From Bacteriovoracaceae bacterium (GTDB taxonomy: Bacteria > Bdellovibrionota > Bacteriovoracia > Bacteriovoracales > Bacteriovoracaceae), in NCBI GenBank assembly GCA_024711325.1, contig JANJTC010000005.1, positions 1 through 64,000 of the forward strand: a stretch of DNA of 64,000 nt. Direction: 5' to 3'. A program made the position numbers and the translations under genes. This document shows, piece after piece, positions 29,220 to 40,128 of the stretch. Below the pieces are notes generated by a model, which did no database searches, was not told the origin of the DNA, and saw only the letters and a list, made by a program, of their open reading frames with translations. Each line of letters opens with the position of its first letter. Positions within the stretch are counted from its first letter, which is position 1.

Positions 29220-31163
29220 ATGCGAATTCTCCTACTAGTGCTCCTGGCAGTGGCTTCATGTACTCAAATGAAGACAGTTACCAAGATAGATGAATCACAA
29301 ATTTCGCCCATCACTCGTCAAAAATTGGATGCGGCCCGGGATCTTATTAAGGCCAGTCAGTACCGGCCGGCCATTACTAAACTTTCTGAATTAAATGATA
29401 ATATTCTCACGCCGGTTGAGAAATCACTTAAGTACAATTTAAAAGGCGTGACCTTGTTCAATATGGGTGAAGTCGACAAGGCCCTCTTGAATTTTGAAGT
29501 TTCTGAAAAGTATGCTCCTAAAGAGACTCAACTATTCAGCCAAATTCAACTTAACATGGCGAGTGCGCATTTTAAGCTTAACCAGTTTAATGAATTAAAA
29601 GATCGTTTAAGTAAAATTGATAAAAGACAATTAACTGATACTGAAATAAAAAAATATGCTCAGCTTGGACTGGCCTACGGAAACAAGGTTCAAAACCATT
29701 TAATGATCGTGAGCTCCAGTGTCTACTTACTTGATCAGGGAAAAACATTTTCTGATATCCATGCATCAAGTCTATTCCCTCCGATGAAAGAATCGTTTGC
29801 AAAATTAAGTCAGGGTCAAAAGATTGATCTTTTGGAAGACTTCAACGATTCAAACAATCTCGCCATTGCTGTTCTCGCACAGATTGAAGCTGATGAAAGA
29901 TACCTCGCCGGAGACAAAGGTGGTGCGGAGGATGTGGTTCAGTGGTTAAGAGGGGAATATGGGGACAATGAAGAAGTTCAGAAGTTTGCCAAAGAGTTTC
30001 AGCTGCGTCTGGAAAACTCATCTCGTATCAGCATCTCTGACATAGGCCTGGTCCTTCCTCTTTCAGGAGAGAAGGCAAGCTTTGGTCAAAAAGCTTTAAG
30101 TGGTGTCGATACAGGACTCAAAGTTTTAGGGTTAAATGAGAGTGTTAAAATTCATACGAAAGATTCCATTGATTCTCCGGCCCAGGCTGCTCAGGCGGTA
30201 CTGGAACTAATCCGGGAGGAAAAAGTATCATTCATCATTGGAGGATTGTTTCCGGAGAGTGCCAAAGCCGAGTATCTGGAGGCCCGCAAGTATGGTGTTC
30301 TCTATATTTCTTTGTCACAGATCAATCTTCCGAAAGAAGAAAAAAATCATCACTTAATTGAGGTTCAGGGTTCCATTGAATCTCAAGTTGAGGCTTTATT
30401 GTCAGATGAAATGATTAATAAGTTTGGTCCACGAATCGGGGTTATCTTCCCGGATAATGAAGGAGGAAAAGCTTACGTAGATGAGATCTGGAGAAAAGCT
30501 TCCCAGAAATCATTGAAAGTAACCAGTGTGGCAAGCTTTCCTAAAAATACTCACGATTATCGAGATACCGCTCAGCTCTTCCTGGGTCTAAAGTATCCAC
30601 GTGAGCGCTCAGAAGAGTTAAAAATTCTGGATGACGTTTATTCTTTGGAAAAAACTTCTATTCGAAGAGTTCAAACCCTTCCACCTGTTCTGGATTTTGA
30701 TTGGGTCTTTCTTGCAACATATCCTCATGAGGCGACTCAACTCATCCCGACTCTTGGGTATTATGATGCTAACCGCATAAAAGTCATCGGTGGTCCAAGT
30801 TGGGTATCTAAATCTTTAGTTAAAGAACAAAAGAATTTGGGGACACTTTATTTCGTAGGTGATGATCCAGAAGATCTTAATCAGGAGATGCTGGCCAAGT
30901 TCAGAGAAATATATGGCAAACCTGCCGGCCTGATTGAAATCTTGGGCCTCGATGCAATGAAATTAGGGGCCGAAGCCTTACATGCCAGTGGAGATGTCAA
31001 AGGACGGGATGAATTTGATTCTAAGATTAAGTCTCAAGGTAAACTTAAAGGTCTAAGTACTGAATGGGAATACAAAGACGGCGTATGGCTTAAGCACATG
31101 AATGCCATGGCCATCACCAGAGGTGAGATTGTGAAGCTGTTCAAATCAGAAGCTAATCAGTAA
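29220..31163 (+). CDS. LpoA-like lipoprotein, penicillin-binding-protein activator type
   Basis: The 647-residue protein has a lipoprotein signal ending in VASC (lipid Cys at residue 14), an N-terminal helical-repeat region to about residue 250 with TPR-like spacing, and a C-terminal periplasmic-binding-protein fold beginning ISDIGLVLPLSGEKASFG. This layout matches LpoA/LppC, an outer-membrane activator of peptidoglycan synthase in gamma-proteobacteria. Family and location are well supported; the activator role here is inferred. It is convergent with, and abuts, hpt. Confidence 0.8.
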   Translation: MRILLLVLLAVASCTQMKTVTKIDESQISPITRQKLDAARDLIKASQYRPAITKLSELNDNILTPVEKSLKYNLKGVTLFNMGEVDKALLNFEVSEKYAPKETQLFSQIQLNMASAHFKLNQFNELKDRLSKIDKRQLTDTEIKKYAQLGLAYGNKVQNHLMIVSSSVYLLDQGKTFSDIHASSLFPPMKESFAKLSQGQKIDLLEDFNDSNNLAIAVLAQIEADERYLAGDKGGAEDVVQWLRGEYGDNEEVQKFAKEFQLRLENSSRISISDIGLVLPLSGEKASFGQKALSGVDTGLKVLGLNESVKIHTKDSIDSPAQAAQAVLELIREEKVSFIIGGLFPESAKAEYLEARKYGVLYISLSQINLPKEEKNHHLIEVQGSIESQVEALLSDEMINKFGPRIGVIFPDNEGGKAYVDEIWRKASQKSLKVTSVASFPKNTHDYRDTAQLFLGLKYPRERSEELKILDDVYSLEKTSIRRVQTLPPVLDFDWVFLATYPHEATQLIPTLGYYDANRIKVIGGPSWVSKSLVKEQKNLGTLYFVGDDPEDLNQEMLAKFREIYGKPAGLIEILGLDAMKLGAEALHASGDVKGRDEFDSKIKSQGKLKGLSTEWEYKDGVWLKHMNAMAITRGEIVKLFKSEANQ

Positions 31164-31730
31164 TTAGTTTGGATATTTTAAATAATAGAGCTGCTCAAAG
31201 TTACGGCCGAAGTCTTCCAGATCCAGGCCGTAGCCCACAATGAACTGATCTTCGATCTTTTTACCAGTCAAATCCGGCTGAATATTCACCGTTCTTTTAT
31301 ATGGTTTATCAAATAAGGTAATAACTTCAAGTGACCGGGGTGAACTGAGCAAAATTCTTTTCTTAAGAAAACTTAAGGCCCGTCCGGTATCCACGATTTC
31401 TTCCACGATCACAACATTGCGGTCCATTAAGTTAGTTGAAATGTCTTTACTGATGGTAATGGTTCCGTGATTTTCTTTGCTGCGACCTACGGCCTGAAGC
31501 TTCACAAAATCCACGTAAACCTTAACGCCCTTGATTTCTCTGACCAGATCGGCAAGAAAGACCATGCTGCCTTTAAGTACACCAATTAAAACCAGGTCCT
31601 GACCTTGATATTTTTGAGAAAGAGTATTTCCCAATGTCTCCACAATGCCTTTGATCTCTTTGGAATCGATATACTTCACAAATTGAGAAGAGACGAAGGT
31701 AGAGGGAAACTTATTTTTTTCATCGGCCAT
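31164..31730 (-). CDS. hpt: Hypoxanthine phosphoribosyltransferase
   Basis: The 188-residue protein has VLIGVLKGSMVFLADL and a PRPP-binding loop VVIVEEIVDTGRAL. The loop has Glu-Glu where the family usually has Glu-Asp. It salvages hypoxanthine or guanine to nucleotide. Its stop codon begins at the base directly after the stop of the convergent lipoprotein gene. Confidence 0.88.
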   Translation of the reverse strand: MADEKNKFPSTFVSSQFVKYIDSKEIKGIVETLGNTLSQKYQGQDLVLIGVLKGSMVFLADLVREIKGVKVYVDFVKLQAVGRSKENHGTITISKDISTNLMDRNVVIVEEIVDTGRALSFLKKRILLSSPRSLEVITLFDKPYKRTVNIQPDLTGKKIEDQFIVGYGLDLEDFGRNFEQLYYLKYPN

Positions 31731-31746
31731 ACTTGATCCTTAGTTA

Positions 31747-31760
31747 GTAAGACATCTTAC
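31747..31760. promoter_or_regulatory. Inverted repeat upstream of hpt
   Basis: GTAAGA and TCTTAC separated by two bases form a 14-base inverted repeat. On the minus strand it overlaps a weak -10-like TAAGAT that is 17 bases after TTGCAC. It could be an operator for hpt. Confidence 0.25.
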
Positions 31761-31948
31761 CGTTTGAAAACGTCAGGTGCAATTCTTACATAGCCGATGG
31801 TTTTGATCGGAAAAAGAAACTTGTTTAAATTCTTGTCCATAACAGGGCTAAGTGATAAATTTTTTAGATACTGCCTCTGGCGCTCATTATTAGTTTTCTT
31901 GCTGGAAGCAGGCCCGTATCACCTTGGAAAAAGTACAGCTGTTGTTAA

Positions 31949-32995
<1,047 letters not shown>

Positions 32996-32996
32996 T

Positions 32997-33812
32997 ATGT
33001 CACAAACCTTTTTCAGCAAACAAGATCCTTCTGAAAAGCTTAGCAGATTATCTCTGCTAGGTTCTTCTCGAGGAGTTGTTACTCTCTGGATTAAGGGCAA
33101 TAAAGACAAACATAATTATACCGTTTTTAAGTTTGATAAAGACCGCATGGAAATTGTTCTGGATGCTAAGGACAGAATTTTTACTCCTGGGCAGACAGTC
33201 CTATGCACCTTTGAGCTGCGCGGAATGAACTTCTTTTCAGAAGTTATCTTTCAGGAAAGTATCAGCGGTTTTAATGTCTTGCAGGTTAAAAACACGTTGT
33301 TTAAATCTGAGAGACGTTCGAGCTATCGTTTGCTGACTTATCCTCTTTATGAAGTTTGGGCCGAATTTGATTTGGGTGAAGTTTATGAAGGCGGGAAAGT
33401 TGTGGATATGAAGTCCCGAACCAATCAAACAGGACTTTTCAAAAACTTTCTTCAATTACTGGATGACAAAAATAATGGTGATGAAGGGAATAAGTTCAAA
33501 ATCCGTGTTCAAGATTTATCCACGACTGGATTGGCCTTGCACATAGGAGAACTTGAAAGAAAGTACTTCGAGAAAAACTTTATCTTCCAAAGAGTAAAAA
33601 TCAAGTTCACTGATGAGTTCATTTTGATTCCTGAAGTTAAAGTCGTTTATGTCGTGGACTACATTTCCAGCGACAAGAACATCAAGAAATACAAGGTAGG
33701 GCTTCATTTTCCTAATCTTCCGGCCGCCACTGATGATTTGATTGGTAAAAAAATCAACCGTCTTCTTAGAGAAAATGATTTTAATAAAGATTTTGAGAAT
33801 TTCATCAAGTGA
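32997..33812 (+). CDS. PilZ-domain protein, predicted c-di-GMP receptor
   Basis: The 271-residue soluble protein has an N-terminal beta-rich region to about residue 100 resembling the YcgR-type companion domain. A PilZ domain follows, with the Arg motif ERRSSYRL near residue 106 and the second motif DLSTTGLAL near 171. Both c-di-GMP-binding motifs (RxxxR and DxSxxG) are intact. It starts one base after the mreB stop, so it is part of the same operon and may link c-di-GMP to cell shape. Confidence 0.82.
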   Translation: MSQTFFSKQDPSEKLSRLSLLGSSRGVVTLWIKGNKDKHNYTVFKFDKDRMEIVLDAKDRIFTPGQTVLCTFELRGMNFFSEVIFQESISGFNVLQVKNTLFKSERRSSYRLLTYPLYEVWAEFDLGEVYEGGKVVDMKSRTNQTGLFKNFLQLLDDKNNGDEGNKFKIRVQDLSTTGLALHIGELERKYFEKNFIFQRVKIKFTDEFILIPEVKVVYVVDYISSDKNIKKYKVGLHFPNLPAATDDLIGKKINRLLRENDFNKDFENFIK

Positions 33813-34564
33813 AAATTCTGATTTCTCTGATTCTCCTGACCAGTTGTTCTTCTTATAAAGGAACTCCCCGAGAAGGTAAAAGTTCTTACTCCTATGCTGA
33901 TGCCAGTGGCGGATACAGATTGGTACGAGAGTCCAAACAGATTGAAAAAAAAATTATTACCCGTAATCAGTTAATTGATAGTAAAAGTGGTCAGTCTAAA
34001 GTACTGGAAAAGAGCATATTGGTTTCTCAAGTTGGTTCCATCAAATCTAAAAGTGGCCGGCTGCTGACAGTTAGACCTCTGGCTTCCGAGTTCGTGGTGT
34101 GGTTAGAAGGAAAAAAATATAGCTCTAAAATGCAGCTTAATACTTCAAATAAAACCATGAGGGTTACTCTCAATAGTCCGGAGAGCAAATGGCAGGGAAG
34201 TAAGGAGATTGCTTTTCCAAAAGGAAAGTACTTTTGCTTTTTTAATCAAATACCGGAGTGTCTTTATCATAATTATCTTCTGCCTTTGGCCAATAAGAAC
34301 GAAAACCAAAAATTCATTTTTTTTATAATCTGGGATAGTTATCCCTTCCTCCAAGATCAGTACAATTATGTGGGGAAAAACTTATTTGCAGCAGCGACAG
34401 TAAAATATGATGGAGAATTTAAAAAACAATTACGATATATTGTAGAGGTAGAAGGGCAGATGATTCTTTATACTTTTACGAAGTCCTATGATCTGGCGAG
34501 AATCGCCTGGATCGCCCAAGGAATAACGATTGTTCCTCCTGGTGAGGAAATTGTTGATGAGTGA
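33809..34564 (+). CDS. Predicted lipoprotein of unknown function
   Basis: The 251-residue protein has a short signal ending LLTSC (lipid Cys at residue 13) followed by Ser-rich sequence. The mature part is beta-rich with several Lys-rich strands and no recognised domain. GTG start overlaps the PilZ stop by four bases, and its own stop overlaps the next start, so it belongs to the mreB operon. Confidence 0.72.
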   Translation: MKILISLILLTSCSSYKGTPREGKSSYSYADASGGYRLVRESKQIEKKIITRNQLIDSKSGQSKVLEKSILVSQVGSIKSKSGRLLTVRPLASEFVVWLEGKKYSSKMQLNTSNKTMRVTLNSPESKWQGSKEIAFPKGKYFCFFNQIPECLYHNYLLPLANKNENQKFIFFIIWDSYPFLQDQYNYVGKNLFAAATVKYDGEFKKQLRYIVEVEGQMILYTFTKSYDLARIAWIAQGITIVPPGEEIVDE

Positions 34565-35652
34565 GGTTATTTTTGAGTTTGGATAATTACGGACAATTGA
34601 TTATTTCAGGGATTAAGGGGACAGCGCTTCTCCCTGAGGAAATTGAATTCATTAAAAATGAAAAACTCGGTGGAATTATTTTCTTTGCCCACAATTTTGA
34701 GGATCCTGCTCAATTGGCCGAACTGGTTAATTCCATTCAAAAACTTCGTGATGAGTACCCTTTATTTATCTCTGTTGATCAGGAAGGCGGAAGAATCATT
34801 CGCTTTAAAAAGCATTTCACTCAGTTTCCAGCAATGTTAGATCTGGCCCGGATGGATTCACCAAAACTCGTTTTTGAAGTTCACCAGATTCTGGCAAAAG
34901 AACTTGCGGCCTGTGGAATCAACCTGAGTTATTCACCTTGTTGCGACATACTGACAAACCCTGAAAATACTGTCATTGGCGACCGAGCTTATGGAACTGA
35001 TGCAGAAACAGTTGAGAAGTATATCAGCGCTGCGATTCGTGGATTACAAACCAACGGGGTTCTTGCCTGCGCTAAACATTTCCCCGGACATGGTGGAACT
35101 ACTCAAGACTCGCATTTTGATCTACCTCTGGTTAAAACCAGCTTGCAACAGATGCGCCAGAGAGAATTGATTCCTTTTGTAAAAGCTTCCAAGTCCCGTG
35201 TGGAATTTATGATGATGGCCCATTTAATGGTGGATGCCCTGGATGATAAACTGCCTACCAGTCTCAGTGCTAAGGCCTATGACTTTTTAAGGAATGAAAC
35301 GAAATTTACCAAGATCGTTATTACCGATGATATGGAAATGAAAGCAATAGCTGATCGTTTTAGTATTGAAGAAGCAGCTGTGCTGGCAATGACGGCCGGT
35401 ACCGATATGCTGTTATATCGATTTATGGATGATGCTAAGAAGGCCTTAAACGCCATTCGTGAGGCCACTAAAAAACGGGTTATCAAAAAAGAAGGCCTGC
35501 TCGAAAAGTTAGGGCGGGTGGAGCGTTGTAAAAAAGAGTACTTCTCTAATTACCAGCCTATTTACATTCCTAAAATCAGTGAAGCTTTCAACACTCTGGA
35601 CGCCAAAAAAATTATGGATCAATACCAGGCCTTTCAGACTGGTAAGGTCTGA
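34561..35652 (+). CDS. Glycoside hydrolase family 3, NagZ-like beta-N-acetylhexosaminidase
   Basis: The 363-residue single-domain protein has SVDQEGGRIIRF, the family 3 loop CAKHFPGHGGTTQDSH with the catalytic His, and VITDDMEMKAI with the predicted Asp nucleophile. Compact size and these motifs match NagZ, which removes GlcNAc from muropeptides during wall recycling. No signal peptide is seen, consistent with cytoplasmic action. GTG start at 34561 overlaps the lipoprotein stop. It ends the mreB operon. Confidence 0.85.
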   Translation: MRLFLSLDNYGQLIISGIKGTALLPEEIEFIKNEKLGGIIFFAHNFEDPAQLAELVNSIQKLRDEYPLFISVDQEGGRIIRFKKHFTQFPAMLDLARMDSPKLVFEVHQILAKELAACGINLSYSPCCDILTNPENTVIGDRAYGTDAETVEKYISAAIRGLQTNGVLACAKHFPGHGGTTQDSHFDLPLVKTSLQQMRQRELIPFVKASKSRVEFMMMAHLMVDALDDKLPTSLSAKAYDFLRNETKFTKIVITDDMEMKAIADRFSIEEAAVLAMTAGTDMLLYRFMDDAKKALNAIREATKKRVIKKEGLLEKLGRVERCKKEYFSNYQPIYIPKISEAFNTLDAKKIMDQYQAFQTGKV

Positions 35653-35678
35653 TATAACCGGACAATTTTTCCCATTTC

Positions 35679-35691
35679 TTGAAATTTTCAA
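35679..35691. repeat. Perfect short palindrome before the TadC-like gene
   Basis: TTGAAA-T-TTTCAA at 35679-35691 lies 56 bases before the start codon at 35747, in the promoter region of the FHA operon. It may be an operator. Confidence 0.3.
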
Positions 35692-35746
35692 CGCTTAGCA
35701 ATTCATTGTTATTCTTAAAGTAGTCTCAATTGTGAGTTCGAGGTTT

Positions 35747-37270
35747 ATGAGAGCTTTAAGTACTATTATCTTCTTAGCATTTATTTTGCTGGGCAATGCT
35801 GCTTGGGCGCAATCCGTGTGCCCTTCAGAGTTCTCTGAAATATCGATAAGATGTATTACTGCTGCTAATCCAAAATATTCAGACAAACCAATTCCCGTTT
35901 CATCACTTACACCAGGCTCTATTCTATTTTATAAAACGGCCGGTGGTGAAACAGGTAAGATGCGAGTCTTATCCAGTGTAAGTAGTTCTACCAAAGAATG
36001 TTCAGTCGCTTTTGAAGCAATCACTTATGGTAACGGTTCAACCTTCACTCCCAATACTTCGCTTTCGATCAGACCGGGCAAGAATCATTGGTTGAATGAT
36101 AAAATTTATCTCGATCGTGAAGGGCTTTCCGCTTTGATTCTGATGAAGATCAGTCCGGAGGAGAGAGCACGCAATAAAATAGAAGCGCTAAAAAAAGAAG
36201 GCAAGCTTGATGAGGCGAAAAGCCTGCAGGAAAGACTTGGCCGTAAAACTCAGGATGAACTTTCCAGTGATTCCAAGGCCGCTTGTTATCTGGAAATAAC
36301 TAAAGATTCTAAGATCGTTATTTTCAAAAAAGGCTCTACTGAGGAGAGAGGTTTTAAAGAAGAAAATCTCGCTCTCTTTCTGGCACCCTTAGTTCTGATT
36401 TTTGTGGCGATCTTTATTATTGTCCGGGTTTTCATGGAAGATCAGGATAAATATAAAACTCAGGAAGTATTGGAAGATGCTGAGAGTAACAAGAACGTAA
36501 AACAACAAGCGTTCTTTATTAAGATCACAAAACCATTTTATAAACGATACTTCCTCCCGATTGTCCAAAGTTCCAAGAACAAACAGGGATTCCGGAATAA
36601 GTACCGACAAAAGCTGGCTAATGCTGGTCTTCTAAAAGAGATGTCCCCGGAAGAGTTCATGGCCCTGAAATTCTTTATGATTATCGGGGGACCTTTCGCC
36701 TTTCTTGCTGTCAGGTGGATTATGTCTGAGAACTGGCCTTTAACCATTACTCCGGTGATGGGGCTGGTGGGATACTTCTATCCTAACATTTGGTTGGATG
36801 GTGTGATTAAGCGTCGAGCGGATGAAGTTATCCGTGCCATGCCATTTATCGTGGATATGTTAGCCCTGTCTGTGGAAGCCGGATTGGATTTTATGGCCGC
36901 AATTCAAAGAGTTATTGAAAAAGCGCCGATGAGCCCATTAGTGGAAGAATTTGAAACTTTGATTAAAGAGACCAAAATCGGTTCCTCCCGTTCAGAGGGT
37001 TTAAGACAACTTGGTTGGAGGGTTAACGTTATTGAGATCAATTCTTTTTGTGCCACTTTGATTGCTGCTGATTCAGTGGGTGCCTCGATCGGACCATTAC
37101 TAAAGCAGTTATCGACTGAGTTACGAGTAAAACGTTCTTCACGGGCCGAGCAACAAGGAGCAACTGCAGCGACTAAGATTCTTATTCCAATGATCTTTTT
37201 TATTCTACCTGCAGTTCTGGTTGCGATCTTTGCACCTATGCTCTTGAAGATGATGGCGGGTAAAGGATGA
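35747..37270 (+). CDS. Secreted-domain fused TadC/GspF-type inner-membrane platform protein
   Basis: The 507-residue protein starts with a signal peptide (cleavage near AWA-Q). A Cys-containing extracytoplasmic domain of about 185 residues follows, then a membrane span near 208-229, a cytoplasmic stretch, and a GspF/TadC domain from about 355 containing MPFIVDMLALSVEAGLDF and paired C-terminal membrane helices. TadC/GspF proteins are the platform of type II secretion or Tad pili. The secreted N-terminal domain is not part of ordinary TadC. ATG 35747 gives the clean signal peptide; a GTG at 35732 is an alternative. No pilus ATPase or secretin gene lies here. Confidence 0.8.
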   Translation: MRALSTIIFLAFILLGNAAWAQSVCPSEFSEISIRCITAANPKYSDKPIPVSSLTPGSILFYKTAGGETGKMRVLSSVSSSTKECSVAFEAITYGNGSTFTPNTSLSIRPGKNHWLNDKIYLDREGLSALILMKISPEERARNKIEALKKEGKLDEAKSLQERLGRKTQDELSSDSKAACYLEITKDSKIVIFKKGSTEERGFKEENLALFLAPLVLIFVAIFIIVRVFMEDQDKYKTQEVLEDAESNKNVKQQAFFIKITKPFYKRYFLPIVQSSKNKQGFRNKYRQKLANAGLLKEMSPEEFMALKFFMIIGGPFAFLAVRWIMSENWPLTITPVMGLVGYFYPNIWLDGVIKRRADEVIRAMPFIVDMLALSVEAGLDFMAAIQRVIEKAPMSPLVEEFETLIKETKIGSSRSEGLRQLGWRVNVIEINSFCATLIAADSVGASIGPLLKQLSTELRVKRSSRAEQQGATAATKILIPMIFFILPAVLVAIFAPMLLKMMAGKG

Positions 37271-37611
37271 AAATACAGATTAAATATCAAGGTAAGGTTC
37301 TTTCAAATAATATTTTAGTGGCGGATAATCCGCTGACTCGGATAATTGGTCTGATGTTCAGAAAAAAACCGCTGGATTCTGATGGATTGATTCTTGAGCC
37401 TTGTAATTCAATTCATACTTTTTTTATGCGTTATCCGCTGGATATCGTCTTTCTTAGTAAAACAAATGAAGTGGTGAAAATCATCAGGCACCTTAGGCCA
37501 TGGAGGATGACACTGATTTATTTTAAGGCGAGGAAAACACTGGAACTTCCCGCAGGAAATCTTCCTGCTGACATTAAGGTAGGAGACATTCTGGAGGTTC
37601 AGAATGTTTAA
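37267..37611 (+). CDS. DUF192-family protein
   Basis: The 114-residue protein has LTRIIGLMFRK, CNSIHTFFMRYPLDIVFL and a terminal AGNLPADIKVGDIL stretch, the DUF192 pattern. Function of the family is unknown. In many genomes it is found beside Tad-type secretion genes, as here. It overlaps the TadC-like stop (ATGA) and has no signal peptide. Confidence 0.8.
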   Translation: MKIQIKYQGKVLSNNILVADNPLTRIIGLMFRKKPLDSDGLILEPCNSIHTFFMRYPLDIVFLSKTNEVVKIIRHLRPWRMTLIYFKARKTLELPAGNLPADIKVGDILEVQNV

Positions 37612-39175
37612 GCTGGTAGTTGTCGGTGGTAAGCTCCGAGGAAAAGAATATGTTCTTAACGACGGTGAAAATGTCATCGGTCGGGGAGCTGAGAACGATG
37701 TTCAGGTAGCTGTCGAAGGAGTTTCCAAGAAGCACCTGAAAGTGACTGTTAATGGAGAAACAGCGTTTGCTGAAGATCTGGGAAGTTCCAACGGAACTTT
37801 AGTAAATGGAAAAATCATTAAGCGAATGACTATTAAAGATGGCGACAAAATTGCCCTGCCTAATCTCATCTTGCAAGTCGTTTATGTTCTTGAGAAAAAA
37901 GTCATCATTAAAAAGAAAGTCTTCAAGGGTGGAGAGTCTGAACAAGACACTTATGATGATCTTAATCAAACCGAACCAGTACCTGCCAGCCTGATTGCAA
38001 AGCCCATCTGGTTTTTCAAAAACAAGATCATGCCAATCGTTTATAGTTTTAATGAACAGTACGAATGGGCCGCCTTGGTGGGGATCCTTTTATTTGTATT
38101 CATTGCAATTAACATTTCCCTTACCATCTTACCGGTATTACGTGACAGTAAAATCCTGTTGATACGGGAAGTGGCCTTGCGGGCCAAGCAATATGCCGCC
38201 GAAGTGGATAGATTAAATAACGTGTATCTGAGGGATAAGAACCTGGATCAAGTTTATACAGGGTTTCTGGAAGGTGAAGACGCCGAGGGCGTTCAAAGCT
38301 ATAAACTATTTGATATCGAAGGACGGGTCTATCGTCCGGTAGCCGAGTTAAATACCATCGTGAACGATCCTTTTGCCGTAGAATCTTTAAGATTTTATCG
38401 TGATGAAAAAAATCAAGATCGTGAGAAAATTGAACTTCAGGGAAATATTGTCCGGGTTGCCCGTGCCGTGAAGGCCCATGATAAAAATCTCGGAAGAGAT
38501 GTGGTCGTGGCTGTTATTTCCATTAATTTTTCGCCGACCTCACTTGCAACTGAAGCCGCCAACAATTCCAAGGCATATCTTGAGTCATTGGTTACTTCAG
38601 GCATGGTCGCTATCATTTTTTTCGGAATGCTCTATTACATGACCATCCGTCCACTTGAAGAAATGCGAAACCAGATAGAAAGGGTTTTAAGGGGTCGACA
38701 GAAGGAATTGGAATCAAAGACGTTATTCAAAGAAATCCATCCACTAAGAAATACAATCAACAGTATTCTGATGCGGATAAAGGAACTGCAAAATACCGAA
38801 TCGGGTGAAGTTCAGACGCTGGAAGAAGATGGTCCTTATCTTCGTTCATTGGTTGAATTTATGGCAGGTGCTCAGGGGCCGGTAATGATCCTTAATTCAG
38901 AAAAGATTATTCAACACATTAATCCTGAAGCAGAAGATCTGGTAGGTCTCAGGGAAACGGCTTCGGCCGGTTTGAGTATTCTGGATACAGCAAGAGACCA
39001 GGGATTTGCGGCAACGATCATTGATCTTTGTGATCAATCGGCCAACAACGAAGGTTGTAATCAGAAAGAAGTGTATGAGATTGGCGGTAAGCAGATGGAA
39101 ATCAACGTCAATGCTTTAATAGGTAAAGATCGTTTTGCGAAAGGTTTTTACATAACATTTGTGAGAAATGATTAA
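37604..39175 (+). CDS. FHA-domain transmembrane sensor
   Basis: The 523-residue protein has an N-terminal FHA domain with Gly26-Arg27, Ser41xxHis44 and SSNG at 61-64. It has membrane spans at about 155-178 and 330-347, enclosing a 150-residue extracytoplasmic sensor-like region. A HAMP-like helical stretch follows, with a C-terminal PAS-like domain near 415-520 (VMILNSEKIIQHINPEAEDLVG). It lacks a kinase or cyclase output. FHA domains bind phosphothreonine. Its start overlaps the DUF192 gene by eight bases. Confidence 0.8.
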   Translation: MFKLVVVGGKLRGKEYVLNDGENVIGRGAENDVQVAVEGVSKKHLKVTVNGETAFAEDLGSSNGTLVNGKIIKRMTIKDGDKIALPNLILQVVYVLEKKVIIKKKVFKGGESEQDTYDDLNQTEPVPASLIAKPIWFFKNKIMPIVYSFNEQYEWAALVGILLFVFIAINISLTILPVLRDSKILLIREVALRAKQYAAEVDRLNNVYLRDKNLDQVYTGFLEGEDAEGVQSYKLFDIEGRVYRPVAELNTIVNDPFAVESLRFYRDEKNQDREKIELQGNIVRVARAVKAHDKNLGRDVVVAVISINFSPTSLATEAANNSKAYLESLVTSGMVAIIFFGMLYYMTIRPLEEMRNQIERVLRGRQKELESKTLFKEIHPLRNTINSILMRIKELQNTESGEVQTLEEDGPYLRSLVEFMAGAQGPVMILNSEKIIQHINPEAEDLVGLRETASAGLSILDTARDQGFAATIIDLCDQSANNEGCNQKEVYEIGGKQMEINVNALIGKDRFAKGFYITFVRND

Positions 39176-40128
39176 TGGCGAAGAACGTTCTGGTTCTTAA
39201 ACATTTTGAATCACCAAAAGAGGCCGGAGTTTACTACCGGCTGGTTTGCCTTACAGGAGGCAACAAGGGTGAGTCATATGTGCTTATGGGGAACAGAATT
39301 GTCATTGGAAGATCTGATAAGGCCGATATTCGGCTCAATGATACGAAGGCCAGCCGTGAGCATGCTGAAGTCACAAAAGTCGGTGATAGCTGGTACGCCA
39401 CCGATCTTGGTTCGCAGAATGGAGTGGTTGTTAACGATAAGAAAATTACTCAACAGCCATTGGTTGAAGGAGATAAGCTGATTGTTGGCCATACGGTTTT
39501 TAAATTTGCCAAAGTTGAGGTTGCCTCCAAAGGCAAGGTCATCAAAGAAGATACTGAAGAAAGTGGTCCGAACAAGAGTTTTATTCCATTCTTGATTTTA
39601 GTGATTATCTTCGCCGGGTTATTCTTGTTTGATGATAATGAAAAAAAGGAAGTAACTGAGACCAGACCCAATGTCCGGACTTATCAGGATGCCAACAATG
39701 AGTTTGTGACTGCAATACAAAAGCGGCAGGCCAATGAAAACAAGCAAACCAAGGAAAAGCTCAATGTCATCTATCAGCGTGGTCTGCGGGAGCTAAGAGA
39801 AAGAAATTACTATCGGGCCATCCATGAATTTAATCTGGCCTTGATTATTGCGCCTGGAGATTCACAAGCGGAGTATTATTTACGTAAAACTAAAGAGGAG
39901 TTGGATAAAGAAATTGAAGGCTTTACCGCCAAGGCACAAAGGGATGAAGAATCTCTGAAGTTCCAAAGTTCAATTGTATCTTACTGCTCGATTATAAGAC
40001 TTTTATATACTGTTCCAGACGATCCGAGACATAAAAATGCCATCCGGCAGATTAATGAATTGGAGTCTAAACTAGGATTTGAAACCGGTGAAACTGATTG
40101 TCTTAAAAAACAACGTGCCACTAGATGA
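39175..40128 (+). CDS. FHA-domain membrane protein with TPR-like C terminus
   Basis: The 317-residue protein has an FHA domain with Gly45-Arg46, Ser60xxHis63 and QNG at 81-83. One membrane span is near 136-152, and a C-terminal helical region contains a TPR-like unit (YQRGLRELRERNYYRAIHEF). Orientation would put FHA in the cytoplasm and TPR outside. Its start overlaps the previous stop by one base (TAATG). Confidence 0.8.
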   Translation: MAKNVLVLKHFESPKEAGVYYRLVCLTGGNKGESYVLMGNRIVIGRSDKADIRLNDTKASREHAEVTKVGDSWYATDLGSQNGVVVNDKKITQQPLVEGDKLIVGHTVFKFAKVEVASKGKVIKEDTEESGPNKSFIPFLILVIIFAGLFLFDDNEKKEVTETRPNVRTYQDANNEFVTAIQKRQANENKQTKEKLNVIYQRGLRELRERNYYRAIHEFNLALIIAPGDSQAEYYLRKTKEELDKEIEGFTAKAQRDEESLKFQSSIVSYCSIIRLLYTVPDDPRHKNAIRQINELESKLGFETGETDCLKKQRATR

